A stretch of 64,000 nt of DNA from Burkholderia pyrrocinia (lineage in GTDB: Bacteria > Pseudomonadota > Gammaproteobacteria > Burkholderiales > Burkholderiaceae). Below are positions 1 through 8,841 of the stretch, one piece after another. The stretch is taken from NCBI RefSeq assembly GCF_018417535.1, contig NZ_CP070978.1, forward strand, positions 3,224,001-3,288,000, in the 5' to 3' direction. The notes beneath the pieces were generated by a model, which did not search any database, had not been told where the DNA came from, and saw only the letters and a program-made list of their open reading frames with translations. The position numbers and the translations under genes were made by a program. Position 1 is the stretch's first letter. Every line of letters begins with the position of its first letter.

Positions 1-57
1 GGCGCCGCCGACGGTGGCGTATCGAATGGCTCGAACGGCGAAATATTTCTTTGTCAT
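1..57 (-). CDS. 5' end of an unidentified gene leaving the window
   Basis: An ATG at 57 reading leftwards is preceded by a strong ribosome binding site (AAGGAGA, 13 bases upstream) and opens a frame without stops to the window edge, starting MTKKYFAVRAIRYATVGGA. The basic N-terminus followed by small residues could be the start of a signal peptide, but only 19 residues are visible and I do not recognise the product. Confidence 0.5.
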   Translation of the reverse strand, partial: MTKKYFAVRAIRYATVGGA

Positions 58-432
58 GGCGGGCGTCTCCTTTGCCTTGTCGGGTATGAATGGCGTGAAG
101 CCGGAGCGAATGGCACCGATATGCTTCGGTATCCTTCGCATTGGACGGAAAGCCGGGTAGGGACGCGATCAGTTCGACACGCGCAAGCGGGTGGTTTGCC
201 GATGTCCTTGCATCGTGCGCTGCCGATTCGCCGGTTCTTGCTCCGGATCGGCAGCACACAATCTCCGATGCCTATTTACGCGCGAATCCCGCGCGGGAAC
301 TTGACCGCCGCCGCCGCTATTTGTACTTTGCGCGCCAGTGCGCTTCAGGCGGTCGCACCTGCCGTTCGCCGACAGCGGGCGCTGGGCGATCGACTTGTGC
401 GATCCAAAGGGGAAGGGGGCGAGTTCGACGCG
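58..432. other. Intergenic region, no gene seen
   Basis: About 375 bases between the start of the partial leftward gene and the end of the NrtR-like gene. Open frames here are high-GC shadows with no family resemblance. It should hold the promoter of the partial gene at the window edge; I see no clear -35/-10 pair or hairpin. Confidence 0.5.
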
Positions 433-1182
433 TCAGTCGCCACCACGCGGACTGAACGTTCGCGGAAACACCACGACCGTACCGCGGTCCGCGAGGCGAT
501 ACCCGAGTGCCGGCCGGTTCGATTCCCCGGCGACGTGACCGTCTTCCTTCAGGAACCCCGCCGCGAGCATCCGTGTGCGGAACCCGCTTTTATCCACCGG
601 CCGGCCGAGCACGACCTCGTACATGCGCTGCAACTGCGGCAGCGTGAACGGCTCCGGCAGCAGGAAAGCCGGCAGGGACGTGTACTCGACCTTGCTGCGC
701 AGCCGTTCGACTGCCGTCTGGAAAATGTCGTCGTGATCGAACGCGAGTGCGTGCGTCTGCGTCACCGTATCGACGGCGAACCATGCGACTTCGGCGGCAT
801 TGGCCCCCTTCGCGAGCGTCACGTCCTGGGCAGGGATCAGCGCGAACCATACGTGCGTGGCTGACCAGCCGCGCGGGTCGCGCGTTGCGCTGCCCCAGCT
901 GCCGAGCTGCTCCAGATACGGACTCTTCACACCGGTTTTCTCGAACAGCTTGCGGCGCGCGCAATCCTCGAGCGTCGCGTCGACGGCCACATCGACGAAG
1001 CCGCCCGGCAATGCCCAGCGCCCGGGAAATGGCTCGCCGGCTTCGCCCGGCCGCTGCACGAGCAGGACCTGCAGCGTGTTGTCGAGCACCGTGAAGATCA
1101 CGACATCGACGGTCGTGTAGGGCAGCGGAAAAGCGAGTCCTTGCCCGGCGCGTCGTCCGGACGGGGATTTCTTCTGTGTCAT
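433..1182 (-). CDS. NrtR-like transcriptional regulator (Nudix domain plus winged helix)
   Basis: The 249-residue protein has a Nudix-fold N-terminal part (residues ~20-150, with VDVVIFTV and GRWALPGGFVDV) followed by a winged-helix C-terminal part (~165-245, LPQLQRMYEVVLGRPVDKSGFRTRM). This architecture is that of NrtR, which senses ADP-ribose and represses NAD-metabolism genes. The Nudix box is damaged: where a hydrolase has REUXEE the protein has RKLFEK, and the Glu after GGFV is also replaced, so a regulatory rather than hydrolytic role is likely. It is divergent from an SPFH/NAD-kinase-like pair, and two palindromes lie in the 91-base gap. Domain assignment is confident; ADP-ribose as ligand is inferred from the family. 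Confidence 0.85.
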   Translation of the reverse strand: MTQKKSPSGRRAGQGLAFPLPYTTVDVVIFTVLDNTLQVLLVQRPGEAGEPFPGRWALPGGFVDVAVDATLEDCARRKLFEKTGVKSPYLEQLGSWGSATRDPRGWSATHVWFALIPAQDVTLAKGANAAEVAWFAVDTVTQTHALAFDHDDIFQTAVERLRSKVEYTSLPAFLLPEPFTLPQLQRMYEVVLGRPVDKSGFRTRMLAAGFLKEDGHVAGESNRPALGYRLADRGTVVVFPRTFSPRGGD

Positions 1183-1217
1183 GGCGAACCGGCAAGAACT
1201 TGACGATCCTCATTCTA

Positions 1218-1257
1218 AGTTGTATTGTGCAACTCATACAAGTTGTACTATACAACT
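1218..1257. promoter_or_regulatory. Two tandem palindromic operators, probably for the NrtR-like regulator
   Basis: Two 17-base palindromes lie between the divergent genes: AGTTGTATTGTGCAACT at 1218-1234 and AGTTGTACTATACAACT at 1241-1257, 23 bases centre to centre. They share the arms AGTTGTA and CAACT. The position, immediately before the SPFH gene and beside the regulator gene, fits autoregulation and repression of both directions. Confidence 0.75.
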
Positions 1258-1273
1258 CAAAGGGGAGCCCACC

Positions 1274-2302
1274 ATGTTCGGGATTCGATTCATCAAGTCG
1301 CAGCCGACCGTTCACCTGATGCAGTTCCGTGCGGGCAAGGTGGTGCGAGAGGGCGCGGGGCTGTCGTTCTTCTACTACGCGCCGGCGACGACGCTGGTGT
1401 CCGTGCCGGTGGCGAGCCAGGACCGGCCGTTCATCCTCGAGCTCGTCACGGCGGATTTCCAGAGCGTCACGGTGCAGGGGCAGGTGACCTATCGCATCAG
1501 CGACCCGCAACGCACGGCGGCGATGATGGATTTCTCGCTCGGAAAGGACGGCAAGTCGTATGTATCGGAAGATCCGAAGCGGCTCGGGGATCGCGTCGCG
1601 ATGCAGGTCGAGGTGATCGTGCAGCAGGCCGTGCAGGCGCTGGGTCTGAAGGAAGCGCTGCGCGCGTCGGCGGCCATCGCGCACACGGTGCAGACGGGTC
1701 TCGCGAGCCAGCCGGAAATCGAGGCGCTGGGCCTGGAAATACTGGGCGCCTCCGTGATGGCGGTGAAGCCCACGCCGGACATTGCCCGCGCGCTCGAAGC
1801 CGAAGCGCGCGAATCCAACCTGAAGGCAGCCGACGACGCGATCTATCTGCGGCGCATGTCGGCCGTCGAGAACGAGCGCGCGATCCGGCAGAACGAACTG
1901 GACACCGACATCGCGGTCGAGCAGAAGAAGCGGCAGATCCGCGAGACGCAGATGGACGCGAGGGCCACGCTGATGCGCCGGGAAAACGTGCTGCGCGACG
2001 AGCAGATGGCGGCCGACATCGCGCTCGAGGACAAGCGCAAGGCGTTCGTCGCGGGGCAGGCGCACAACAGCCGGACGCTGGCGGAGGCCGAAGCGCACCG
2101 GGTGGGGGCCGTCATGCAGGCGCTGGAGAAGGCCGATCCGCGCATCGTCAACGTGCTCGCGGCGGCCGGGATGCAGCCGGGCCAGCTGATCGCGCAGGCA
2201 TTCGGCGGCATCGCAGAGCGGGCGGAGCGCATCGGGCAGCTCAATGTGTCGCCCGAACTGCTGCAGGGCCTGATGGGCGCCGGCGCGCGGGCAACGTCAT
2301 GA
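1274..2302 (+). CDS. SPFH/Band 7 domain protein
   Basis: A 342-residue protein starting MFGIRFIKSQPTVHLMQF. An SPFH-like beta-rich domain (residues ~5-190, including TVQGQVTYRISDPQRT) is followed by an alanine/glutamate-rich helical region (~190-320) expected to form a coiled coil, as in flotillin/stomatin-type scaffolds that oligomerise at membranes. The reading frame is open upstream to 1181, but the ATG at 1274, just after the operators and preceded by AGGGGAG, gives the natural start. Its stop overlaps the next gene's ATG (ATGA), so the two are translationally coupled. No N-terminal membrane helix is obvious, unlike many stomatins. Confidence 0.85.
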   Translation: MFGIRFIKSQPTVHLMQFRAGKVVREGAGLSFFYYAPATTLVSVPVASQDRPFILELVTADFQSVTVQGQVTYRISDPQRTAAMMDFSLGKDGKSYVSEDPKRLGDRVAMQVEVIVQQAVQALGLKEALRASAAIAHTVQTGLASQPEIEALGLEILGASVMAVKPTPDIARALEAEARESNLKAADDAIYLRRMSAVENERAIRQNELDTDIAVEQKKRQIRETQMDARATLMRRENVLRDEQMAADIALEDKRKAFVAGQAHNSRTLAEAEAHRVGAVMQALEKADPRIVNVLAAAGMQPGQLIAQAFGGIAERAERIGQLNVSPELLQGLMGAGARATS

Positions 2303-3231
2303 GCGCCGACGCTCGCAAGGTCGTGCTGGTGACGCGCCGCACGCGGCTCGACGAACTGATCGCGCGGCATCACACGCTCGCGCAGGCGAAGTTCTACATC
2401 GAGCACCTCGGCGCGGATTTCTCCGACTACGTCGCCGAGCATGCCGCGTACGCAAGCAGCATGGCGCTTGCCGTGCGCGCGCTCGAAGGCTGGGGGCGCT
2501 ACCAGATCGTCGATCGCAGCTATCTGCCGAACTTCATCTTCGCGGCCGACGATATTGTCGTGTCGCTCGGGCAGGACGGTCTGGTCGCGAACACGATGAA
2601 GTACCTGGACGGACAGCCGTTGATCGGCGTGAATCCGGAACCGGGGCGGTGGGACGGTCTCCTGCTGCCGTTCGAGCCGTCGGCGCTCGGGGCGGTGCTC
2701 GCGGATGTCGCGCGGGGCCGCCGACCGACGAAGGCGGTCACGATGGCGGAAGCGCGGCTGGCGGACGGGCAGGTGCTGCGCGCCGTCAACGACCTGTTCA
2801 TCGGCCCGCGCACGCATGCGTCGGCGCTTTACGAGATCGAGCTGGGCGAGCGGCGCGAGTCGCAATCGTCGTCCGGCATCATCGTGTCGACTGGGCTCGG
2901 TTCGACCGCATGGCTGAAGAGCGTCGTGACAGGGTCGCTCGGCGTCGCGCACGCGATGCAGGAATCAGCCGGCGATTTCGAGTACCGGCCGCAACCGTGG
3001 GACAGTCCACGGCTGACCTTCGCGGTGCGCGAACCGTTTCCGAGCCGCGCGTCGAAGGCCGGGCTGGTATTCGGCTACGTGGACGCAATAGAGCCGCTGC
3101 GGTTGCGTTCTCGGATGCCGGAAAACGGCGTGATTTTTTCCGACGGGATGGAGGCCGACTATTTGCGGTTTACGGCGGGAATGGAGGCAACGGTGACCGT
3201 CGCGGCGACGCAAGGGTGTCTGGTCGTGTAG
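2299..3231 (+). CDS. NAD kinase-like protein
   Basis: The 310-residue protein has features of the ATP-NAD kinase fold: DDIVVSLGQDGLVANT at about residues 86-101, in the place of the GGDGT loop, and SSGIIVSTGLGSTAW at about 194-208, matching the GDG-hIVATPTGSTAY motif that binds the nucleotide. The loop is GQDG rather than GGDG but keeps the Asp. It overlaps the SPFH gene by four bases and sits under NrtR-type operators, so a role in NAD(P) supply coupled to a membrane scaffold is plausible. Whether it phosphorylates NAD or another substrate is not clear from sequence; it is diverged from the housekeeping NadK. Confidence 0.75.
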   Translation: MSADARKVVLVTRRTRLDELIARHHTLAQAKFYIEHLGADFSDYVAEHAAYASSMALAVRALEGWGRYQIVDRSYLPNFIFAADDIVVSLGQDGLVANTMKYLDGQPLIGVNPEPGRWDGLLLPFEPSALGAVLADVARGRRPTKAVTMAEARLADGQVLRAVNDLFIGPRTHASALYEIELGERRESQSSSGIIVSTGLGSTAWLKSVVTGSLGVAHAMQESAGDFEYRPQPWDSPRLTFAVREPFPSRASKAGLVFGYVDAIEPLRLRSRMPENGVIFSDGMEADYLRFTAGMEATVTVAATQGCLVV

Positions 3232-3275
3232 CGCGTTCGTGACCGCTGCGCGGACGATCTTCATTACACGACCAG
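3220..3275. repeat. 11-bp inverted repeat at the end of the NAD kinase-like gene
   Basis: CTGGTCGTGTA at 3220-3230, covering the last codons and stop, is repeated inverted as TACACGACCAG at 3265-3275 with a 34-base loop. It lies between two convergent genes and may be part of a terminator or mRNA-protecting hairpin, although no T-run follows. Confidence 0.4.
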
Positions 3276-3455
3276 GAAGGTTCGGGCGTCGTGTTTTGCC
3301 GCTAGGGCAACGCGGATCTGTTGTCGGAAACCAGCCGCTACGTCGCCGACTCGACGAGCATCATGCGCGCCAGTCGCCTGCATCGCGCCCGAAGCTGTCC
3401 GCGCGCGTCCGACGGATCAGGCATGCGACATGCGCATTCCAGTGCGCGAGCCGTG

Positions 3456-5381
3456 CTAGATCTCGACCCGTGCGCCAACCTCGATCACGCGGTTGGCTGG
3501 CAACTTGAAGAATGCGGCGATATTGCCGACGTTGTGCAGCATCACCGCGAACAGGCGTTCGCGCCATAGCGCCATTCCGTGGCCTGGCGTCGGCACGACC
3601 GACGCGCGGCTCAGGAACCACGATGTCTCCGCCGGTTCGAACGCGAGCCCGGCGGCCCTGCGTTCGCTGAGCGTCTTCGGCAGATCGACTTCGTCCTTGA
3701 ATCCGTACGTGACCGTTACCTGATGACAGCCGGGGCAGAGCAGCTGTACCCGCATGCGCTCGCTGTCGGGCACCCATGGCACCTCTGCGGTGATCACCGT
3801 CACGAACACCACGCGTTCATGCAACACCCGGTTATGGATCAGGTTGTTGACCAGCGCATGCGGTACCGCCTCGGGGGTCGGCGTCAGGAAAATCGCGGTG
3901 CCGCTTACACGAGCCGGCGAGCGCGCGAGCAGCGACGCCAGGTAGGGCTTGAGTGGCGTCGTGCCGGCGCGCACGCGTGCTTCGGCAAGCAACATTTCCC
4001 AACCGCGGCCCCAGGTCGCCATGATCGTGAACACCACCGTGCCGATCGCGAGCGGGAACCAGCCGCCCTCGACGACCTTCAGCAGGTTCGCGGAGAAGAA
4101 CATCGCGTCGATCATGAAGAAGAACGCGGTGGCGAACACGCAGAGCAACCAGTTGTAATGCCATGCGTAGCGGACGACGAAGAACGTGAGGAACGTCGTG
4201 ATCAGCATCGTGCCGGTGACTGCGATGCCGTATGCGGAGCCAAGCGCGGTGGATGAGCCGAAGCCGAGCACCGCCGCGACCACCGCGGCGAGCAGTGTCC
4301 AGTTGATGCCGGGCACGTAGATCTGGCCCATTTCCTCGCCCGACGTGTAGACGATGTTCATCCGCGGCAGGAAGCCGAGCTGCATCGCCTGTTTCGTCAT
4401 CGAGTAGGTGCCGGAGATCACGGCCTGCGATGCGACGACCGTCGAGATCGTCGCAAGCACGATCATCGGCAGGATCGCCCATTGCGGAAAGAGCCGATAG
4501 AACGGATTCTGCAGCGCGCCGGGATTGGCGAGCAGCAGCGCACCCTGGCCGAGGTAATTGAGCGCGAGTGCGGGGAACACGACGCCGAACCATGTGACGC
4601 GAATCGGTCGTTTGCCGAAATGCCCCATGTCCGCATACAGTGCCTCGGCCCCCGTCAACGACAGCACGACGGCGCCGAGCGCGACGAACGCGAGCCAGCC
4701 GTGATGCAGGCAGAAGCCGAGGCCGCGCAGCGGATCGAGCGCGGCCAGAATGGCCGGCGCGTCGGCGATATTGACGAGGCCCGCGATGCCGATCACGACG
4801 AACCATGCCACCATCACCGGCCCGAACACGGCGCCAATCCCGCTCGTGCCATGCTTCTGCATGATGAAGAGCGCGACGAGCGCCGCCAACGTGACCGGAA
4901 TCACATAGGTTTTCAGCACCGGCGCCACGACCTCGAGGCCCTCGACGGCGCTCAGTACCGAGATTGCCGGCGTGATCACGCTGTCGCCGAAAAAGAGTGC
5001 GGCACCCATCACACCGACGACGAGCAGCGTGCGGCGCAGCCGCGGACGCGTCGCGACCGACGACGCGGCGAGCGCAAGCAGCGCCATGATGCCGCCTTCG
5101 CCATGGTTGTTCGCGCGCAGGATCAGCACCACGTACTTGATCGAGACGACCACCATCAGTGACCAGAAGATCAACGACACGATCCCGACGATATTGAATG
5201 CGTTGAGCGCCAGCCCGTTGACCGGATCGAACACGGTCGACAGCGTGTAGAGCGGGCTCGTGCCGATGTCGCCGTAGACGACGCCGAGTGCGGCCAGCGC
5301 CAGCGCCGGGAGGGCTGGCTTGTGAGGGCCGGGCATGCCGAGCCGGTCGGCCTCCGACGCGGCGGATGCAGAATGTCCCAT
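3456..5381 (-). CDS. kup: Kup low-affinity potassium uptake protein
   Basis: A 641-residue inner-membrane potassium/proton symporter of the KUP/HAK family. The N-terminal motif LGVVYGDIGTSPLYTL (about residues 32-47) is diagnostic, and about twelve hydrophobic segments fill residues 25-455, followed by a soluble C-terminal domain (~470-641) as in E. coli Kup (622 residues). The start has a strong GGAGGGACAG ribosome binding site. It stands alone, convergent with the NAD-kinase-like gene. Length and motifs are complete. Confidence 0.95.
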   Translation of the reverse strand: MGHSASAASEADRLGMPGPHKPALPALALAALGVVYGDIGTSPLYTLSTVFDPVNGLALNAFNIVGIVSLIFWSLMVVVSIKYVVLILRANNHGEGGIMALLALAASSVATRPRLRRTLLVVGVMGAALFFGDSVITPAISVLSAVEGLEVVAPVLKTYVIPVTLAALVALFIMQKHGTSGIGAVFGPVMVAWFVVIGIAGLVNIADAPAILAALDPLRGLGFCLHHGWLAFVALGAVVLSLTGAEALYADMGHFGKRPIRVTWFGVVFPALALNYLGQGALLLANPGALQNPFYRLFPQWAILPMIVLATISTVVASQAVISGTYSMTKQAMQLGFLPRMNIVYTSGEEMGQIYVPGINWTLLAAVVAAVLGFGSSTALGSAYGIAVTGTMLITTFLTFFVVRYAWHYNWLLCVFATAFFFMIDAMFFSANLLKVVEGGWFPLAIGTVVFTIMATWGRGWEMLLAEARVRAGTTPLKPYLASLLARSPARVSGTAIFLTPTPEAVPHALVNNLIHNRVLHERVVFVTVITAEVPWVPDSERMRVQLLCPGCHQVTVTYGFKDEVDLPKTLSERRAAGLAFEPAETSWFLSRASVVPTPGHGMALWRERLFAVMLHNVGNIAAFFKLPANRVIEVGARVEI

Positions 5382-5614
5382 CTGTCCCTCCGGGTTCTGT
5401 CGCGCGGCGGCGAAGCGGCCGTACGGGCCGATGTGCTCCGTCGCTCGTTTCTTTCTTTATCGGGGTGCGATCTGAATGCCGACAACGTCGTTGGGCGCTG
5501 CGGTTAGAGAAAGTATAGGAACAGCTGGCAAAACATTGGAAAAGGGGCGCAACGTGGTGGGTCGGGCGTTGACTTGCGCGCGCTGGCGAAGGGGGGAAGC
5601 GGTTGGCGCGTCGC

Positions 5615-6226
5615 TCAGCGCGTCGCGATCGCCACCGCCGCGCCGGCCATCGCGGCCGCGCTCGTGCGGTTCGCGATCCGCTTCGCGCGCGCCGACGTCA
5701 GGAAGGCTCGTGCGCGCGACGCGAGCAGCGACCAGAAGCAGTCGGCGAGGATCAGCACCGCGAGCATCGTGCCGACCAGTTCGGCCCACGCGAGAACGCC
5801 CACGTGCGTGAGGTCGACGATGGTCGGCAGCAGCGCGAGATAGAACACCATGATCTTCGGATTGCCGAGCGTGACCAGCAGGCCCGCGACGAACATGCGC
5901 GATGGCGACTGGCCGCGCGGCAGGTCGTCCGCGCCCGTCCCGGTCGGCGCGGTCCACATCTTCCATGCGAGGAACAGCAGGTACGCGACGCCGAGCAGCT
6001 TCAGCACGATCAGGCCCGTCTCGAACGTGCGCGCGAACGCGGACAGCCCCGCGACCGCGAGCGTGAGCCACAGCGCTTCGCCGAGCCACATCGCCGCGAG
6101 GAACGGCAGCACGTCTCGCACGCCGTTCGTCAGCACGCGCGCGACGAGCGCGGCGACGCTCGGGCCGGGCGTGCCGGCGGTGACGAGCAGGGCGAAGGCG
6201 AAGACGGCGAGTGCGGACAACGTCAT
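5615..6226 (-). CDS. LysE/RhtB family amino-acid exporter
   Basis: A 203-residue integral membrane protein starting MTLSALAVFAFALLVTAGTP. The GTPGPSVAALVARVL segment near residue 17 carries the conserved PGP of LysE/RhtB translocators, and about six hydrophobic segments follow, including LLGVAYLLFLAWKMW and LVTLGNPKIMVFYLALLP, both typical of the family. It probably exports an amino acid or homoserine-lactone-like substrate; the substrate cannot be read from sequence. It is divergent from a GNAT acetyltransferase. The frame is open far upstream, but the ATG at 6226 matches the family N-terminus. Confidence 0.85.
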   Translation of the reverse strand: MTLSALAVFAFALLVTAGTPGPSVAALVARVLTNGVRDVLPFLAAMWLGEALWLTLAVAGLSAFARTFETGLIVLKLLGVAYLLFLAWKMWTAPTGTGADDLPRGQSPSRMFVAGLLVTLGNPKIMVFYLALLPTIVDLTHVGVLAWAELVGTMLAVLILADCFWSLLASRARAFLTSARAKRIANRTSAAAMAGAAVAIATR

Positions 6227-6249
6227 GACGGGCCTCGTGGGTGGGGCGT

Positions 6250-6270
6250 TCGAAACGTATGAAGTTTCGA
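6250..6270. promoter_or_regulatory. Palindrome between lysE-type and GNAT genes
   Basis: TCGAAAC at 6250-6256 and GTTTCGA at 6264-6270 form a perfect 7-bp inverted repeat with a 7-base spacer, 24 bases upstream of the exporter start and 44 upstream of the acetyltransferase. It is a candidate operator; no regulator gene is adjacent. Confidence 0.45.
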
Positions 6271-6313
6271 TTATAGTGACGGGCGTTCCTGACTGCCTGC
6301 CTGAATTGCCGCA

Positions 6314-6841
6314 ATGACTGCATCGATCCTGATCCGTCCCGCCACGCGGGAAGACGCGGCCGCGATGGCCGCTGTGGAAGTCGCCGCCGCGCAGCGGTTT
6401 CGCGAGATCGGCATGACCGACATCGCCGATGCCGAGCCGACCGATACGGCCGACGTACTTGCGCGCATCGACGATGGCCGCGCGGTTGTCGCGGTTGATG
6501 CGCAGGGCGCGTGCGTCGGGTTTGCGTTCTACCGGCTGCTCGATGGGCAGCGACTGTATCTGGAGGAACTGGATGTCGCGCCGTCGCATGCCGGACAGCG
6601 GATCGGCGCGCGCCTGATCGAACAGGTGACGGCGCGCGCGGCGCAGCAGGGTATCGCGCAGGTCGTGCTGTCGACGTTCCGCGCTGCGCCGTGGAATGAG
6701 CCGTACTACGCGCGCCTCGGTTTCCGTATCATCGACGACGCGTCGCTCGACGACACGCTGCATGCGATCCGCGCGCATCATGTCGCGCGCGGGCTCGACG
6801 AGACGCAGCGCGTGTTCATGCGCGCGGACGTGCGCGCCTGA
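6314..6841 (+). CDS. GNAT family N-acetyltransferase
   Basis: A 175-residue protein with the GNAT fold: beta-strand LYLEELDVAPSHAG (around residues 77-90) followed by the acetyl-CoA loop QRIGARLIEQVT, then VVLSTFRAAPWNEPYYARLGFRIID, the characteristic YxxxGF strand-helix near the end. The acceptor substrate is unknown; divergent pairing with a LysE-type exporter hints at a small amine or amino acid. Normal length for the family. Confidence 0.85.
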   Translation: MTASILIRPATREDAAAMAAVEVAAAQRFREIGMTDIADAEPTDTADVLARIDDGRAVVAVDAQGACVGFAFYRLLDGQRLYLEELDVAPSHAGQRIGARLIEQVTARAAQQGIAQVVLSTFRAAPWNEPYYARLGFRIIDDASLDDTLHAIRAHHVARGLDETQRVFMRADVRA

Positions 6842-6859
6842 ACACGTGCGGCCCGGCCG

Positions 6860-7921
6860 TCAGGCCGCGTCGCTCAGCGCCGGGTAGTCGGTGTAGCCCG
6901 TTTCGCCTTCCGCGTAAAAAGTTTCCGGCACCGGCTTGTTGAGCGGCGCGTCGAGTTCGAGGCGGCGCGGCAGGTCGGGGTTCGCGATGAACAGCTTGCC
7001 CCAGGCGATCGCGTCGGCGCTGCCGTTCGCGAGTGCGGCCTGCGCGGTGTCGACCGTGAACTGCTCGTTCGCGATCAGCGGGCCGCCGAACGCTTCCTTC
7101 AGGCGCGGGCTCAGGTGGTCGCCCGAATACGATTCGCGCGTGAAGATGAACGCGATCTTGCGACGGCCGAGTTCGCGCGCGACATAGCCGAACGTTGCCG
7201 CCGGATCGGAATCGCCCATCGTATGTGCGTCGCCGCGCGGCGCGAGGTGCACGCCGACACGGCCGGCGCCCCACACGTCGACCGCCGCGTCGACCACTTC
7301 GAGCAGCAGGCGCGCGCGGTTCTCGATCGGGCCGCCGTAGGCATCGGTGCGGCGATTGGTGCTGTCCTGCAGGAACTGGTCGAGCAGGTAGCCGTTCGCG
7401 CCGTGGATCTCGACGCCGTCGAAGCCGGCCGCCTTCGCGTTTTCGGCGCCCTTGCGATACGCGGCGACGATGCCCGGAATTTCGTCGAGTTCGAGCGCGC
7501 GCGGCGTCACGTACGGACGCTGCGGACGCACGAGGCTCACGTGGCCGCCCGCGGCGATCGCGCTCGGCGCGACCGGCAGGTCGCCGTTCAGGAACACCGG
7601 ATCGGAGATCCGGCCGACGTGCCAGAGCTGCAGCACGATCCGCCCGCCGGCCGCGTGCACGGCCTGCGTCACCTGCTTCCAGCCCCTGACCTGCTCATCG
7701 GACCAGATGCCGGGCGTGTCCGCGTAGCCGACACCCTGCGGCGTGACCGACGTCGCTTCGGTAATGATCAGGCCGGCCGATGCGCGCTCGGCGTAATAGC
7801 GGGCCATCAATGCGTTCGGCACGCGCGTCGCGCCCGCGCGGGAGCGGGTGAGCGGCGCCATCACAATGCGGTTCGGCAGGGTCAGGTCGCCGAGGGTAAC
7901 GGGATCGAACAGCGTGGGCAT
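6860..7921 (-). CDS. Old Yellow Enzyme family alkene reductase
   Basis: A 353-residue flavoenzyme of the OYE/NemA family that reduces activated C=C bonds or nitro esters using FMN and NAD(P)H. Family landmarks are NRIVMAPLTRSRAG near the N-terminus, the catalytic His/Asn pair in FDGVEIHGANGYLLDQFLQ, and NRRTDAYGGPIENRARL directly after it. The frame is open 18 bases further up, but the ATG at 7921 has a GAAGAGG site at good spacing. It lies 82 bases downstream of an ArsR-type regulator on the same strand, so the two form an operon under the palindrome at 8367-8386. Confidence 0.92.
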   Translation of the reverse strand: MPTLFDPVTLGDLTLPNRIVMAPLTRSRAGATRVPNALMARYYAERASAGLIITEATSVTPQGVGYADTPGIWSDEQVRGWKQVTQAVHAAGGRIVLQLWHVGRISDPVFLNGDLPVAPSAIAAGGHVSLVRPQRPYVTPRALELDEIPGIVAAYRKGAENAKAAGFDGVEIHGANGYLLDQFLQDSTNRRTDAYGGPIENRARLLLEVVDAAVDVWGAGRVGVHLAPRGDAHTMGDSDPAATFGYVARELGRRKIAFIFTRESYSGDHLSPRLKEAFGGPLIANEQFTVDTAQAALANGSADAIAWGKLFIANPDLPRRLELDAPLNKPVPETFYAEGETGYTDYPALSDAA

Positions 7922-8003
7922 GGCAGGTAACCTCTTCACGAAAGGCGGGCGCGCCGTCGCGTCATGCGCAACGCGGGCCCGCGTGGCCGATACGGCCGGT
8001 TGG

Positions 8004-8312
8004 CTAGAGATCGCGGCGCAAAGCGTCGTGAAATGCGTCGATGACGGCCTCGTTGCGCCGGAAGAACGCCCACTGGCCGATCCGCGTCGACGTCACGAGC
8101 CCCGCGCGTTCCAACGTCGCGAGGTGCGCGGAAACGGTCGACTGCGACAGCCCGCAGCGCGCGTCGATCTGCCCTGCGCAGACGCCGTGGTCGTGCGACA
8201 GCGTCTGCGCCGGAAAATGCGCGTCCGGCGTTTTCAGCCAGTTGAGGATTTCACGGCGCACGGGGTTGGACAGCGCTTTCAGGATCGCGTCGATGTCGAG
8301 TTCGGTCGGCAT
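8004..8312 (-). CDS. ArsR family transcriptional regulator
   Basis: A 102-residue winged-helix repressor: LKALSNPVRREILNWLK (residues 11-27) and the recognition region CGLSQSTVSAHLATLERAGLVTSTRIGQWAFFRRN (53-87) are typical ArsR. The metal-binding ELCVCDL motif is absent; two cysteines, Cys45 and Cys53, flank the turn before the recognition helix and could be redox- or electrophile-sensitive, which would fit control of an Old Yellow Enzyme. First gene of an operon with the reductase; a perfect palindrome lies 55 bases upstream of its start. Confidence 0.88.
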   Translation of the reverse strand: MPTELDIDAILKALSNPVRREILNWLKTPDAHFPAQTLSHDHGVCAGQIDARCGLSQSTVSAHLATLERAGLVTSTRIGQWAFFRRNEAVIDAFHDALRRDL

Positions 8313-8366
8313 GGATGGAGCGGGTGTTTCGGTCGGGCAAACGGGTATCGTCGATGGGCGAATCTT

Positions 8367-8386
8367 ATATCGTATTTTGACGATAT
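8367..8386. promoter_or_regulatory. Operator palindrome of the ArsR/reductase operon
   Basis: ATATCGT-ATTTTG-ACGATAT is a perfect 7-bp inverted repeat with a 6-base centre, AT-rich in a GC-rich region, upstream of the ArsR-type gene. Size and position fit an autoregulatory ArsR operator. Confidence 0.7.
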
Positions 8387-8841
8387 GTTTGAAAGCACTG
8401 CCGGCTATGGGGTTGATAGCTGTCGATGGACAAAAAGATCGCACCCGGAAGGAGGGTGGGGAAACGTGCAAAAAAGACCATACTTCACATTTTACAATGC
8501 GGGAAATCGACGTAACCGGTTGATATCAATGTGTTATATGTGTGTTTACGTTAGGTGGGCCTGAGATTCATCGGGAAGTGGGGGAGCCATTACGCGAGTG
8601 AAAATAATAGCTATTCCTAAATGTAAGTCCGCGCGCACGCGATGTAGCAAGGGAAGACGATATCCTTTCATAAAACTTTCGAACTGGGGCTGCATGACTC
8701 GACTCAATAGCGAGCCGGGGGAGGCGTATCCCTGCGCCGGCACTCTCCAGGCGGGTGGCAGGAGGCGACGGGGCGACGTGGCCGCCGTCTTACTGGTTCC
8801 CTAGCCGCGGTATGCGGTAGGGTGCGCGAGCAGGATTGTCC
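8387..8841. other. AT-richer intergenic region, no gene seen
   Basis: About 455 bases with noticeably lower GC than the flanks. No open frame with family resemblance. Immediately before the HU-like remnant there is an imperfect hairpin (CCCTAGCCGC at 8799-8808 against GCGGTAGGG at 8814-8822) without a T-run. This marks the left boundary of a disturbed stretch. Confidence 0.5.

Noticed and set aside
590..2098. Long minus-strand frame opposite the SPFH gene
   Set aside because: High-GC shadow; the plus-strand SPFH and the minus-strand NrtR-like frames have clear family matches and this one is Arg/His-rich nonsense.
8799..8822. Hairpin before the HU remnant as a terminator
   Set aside because: No T-run and no gene ending just upstream on either strand.
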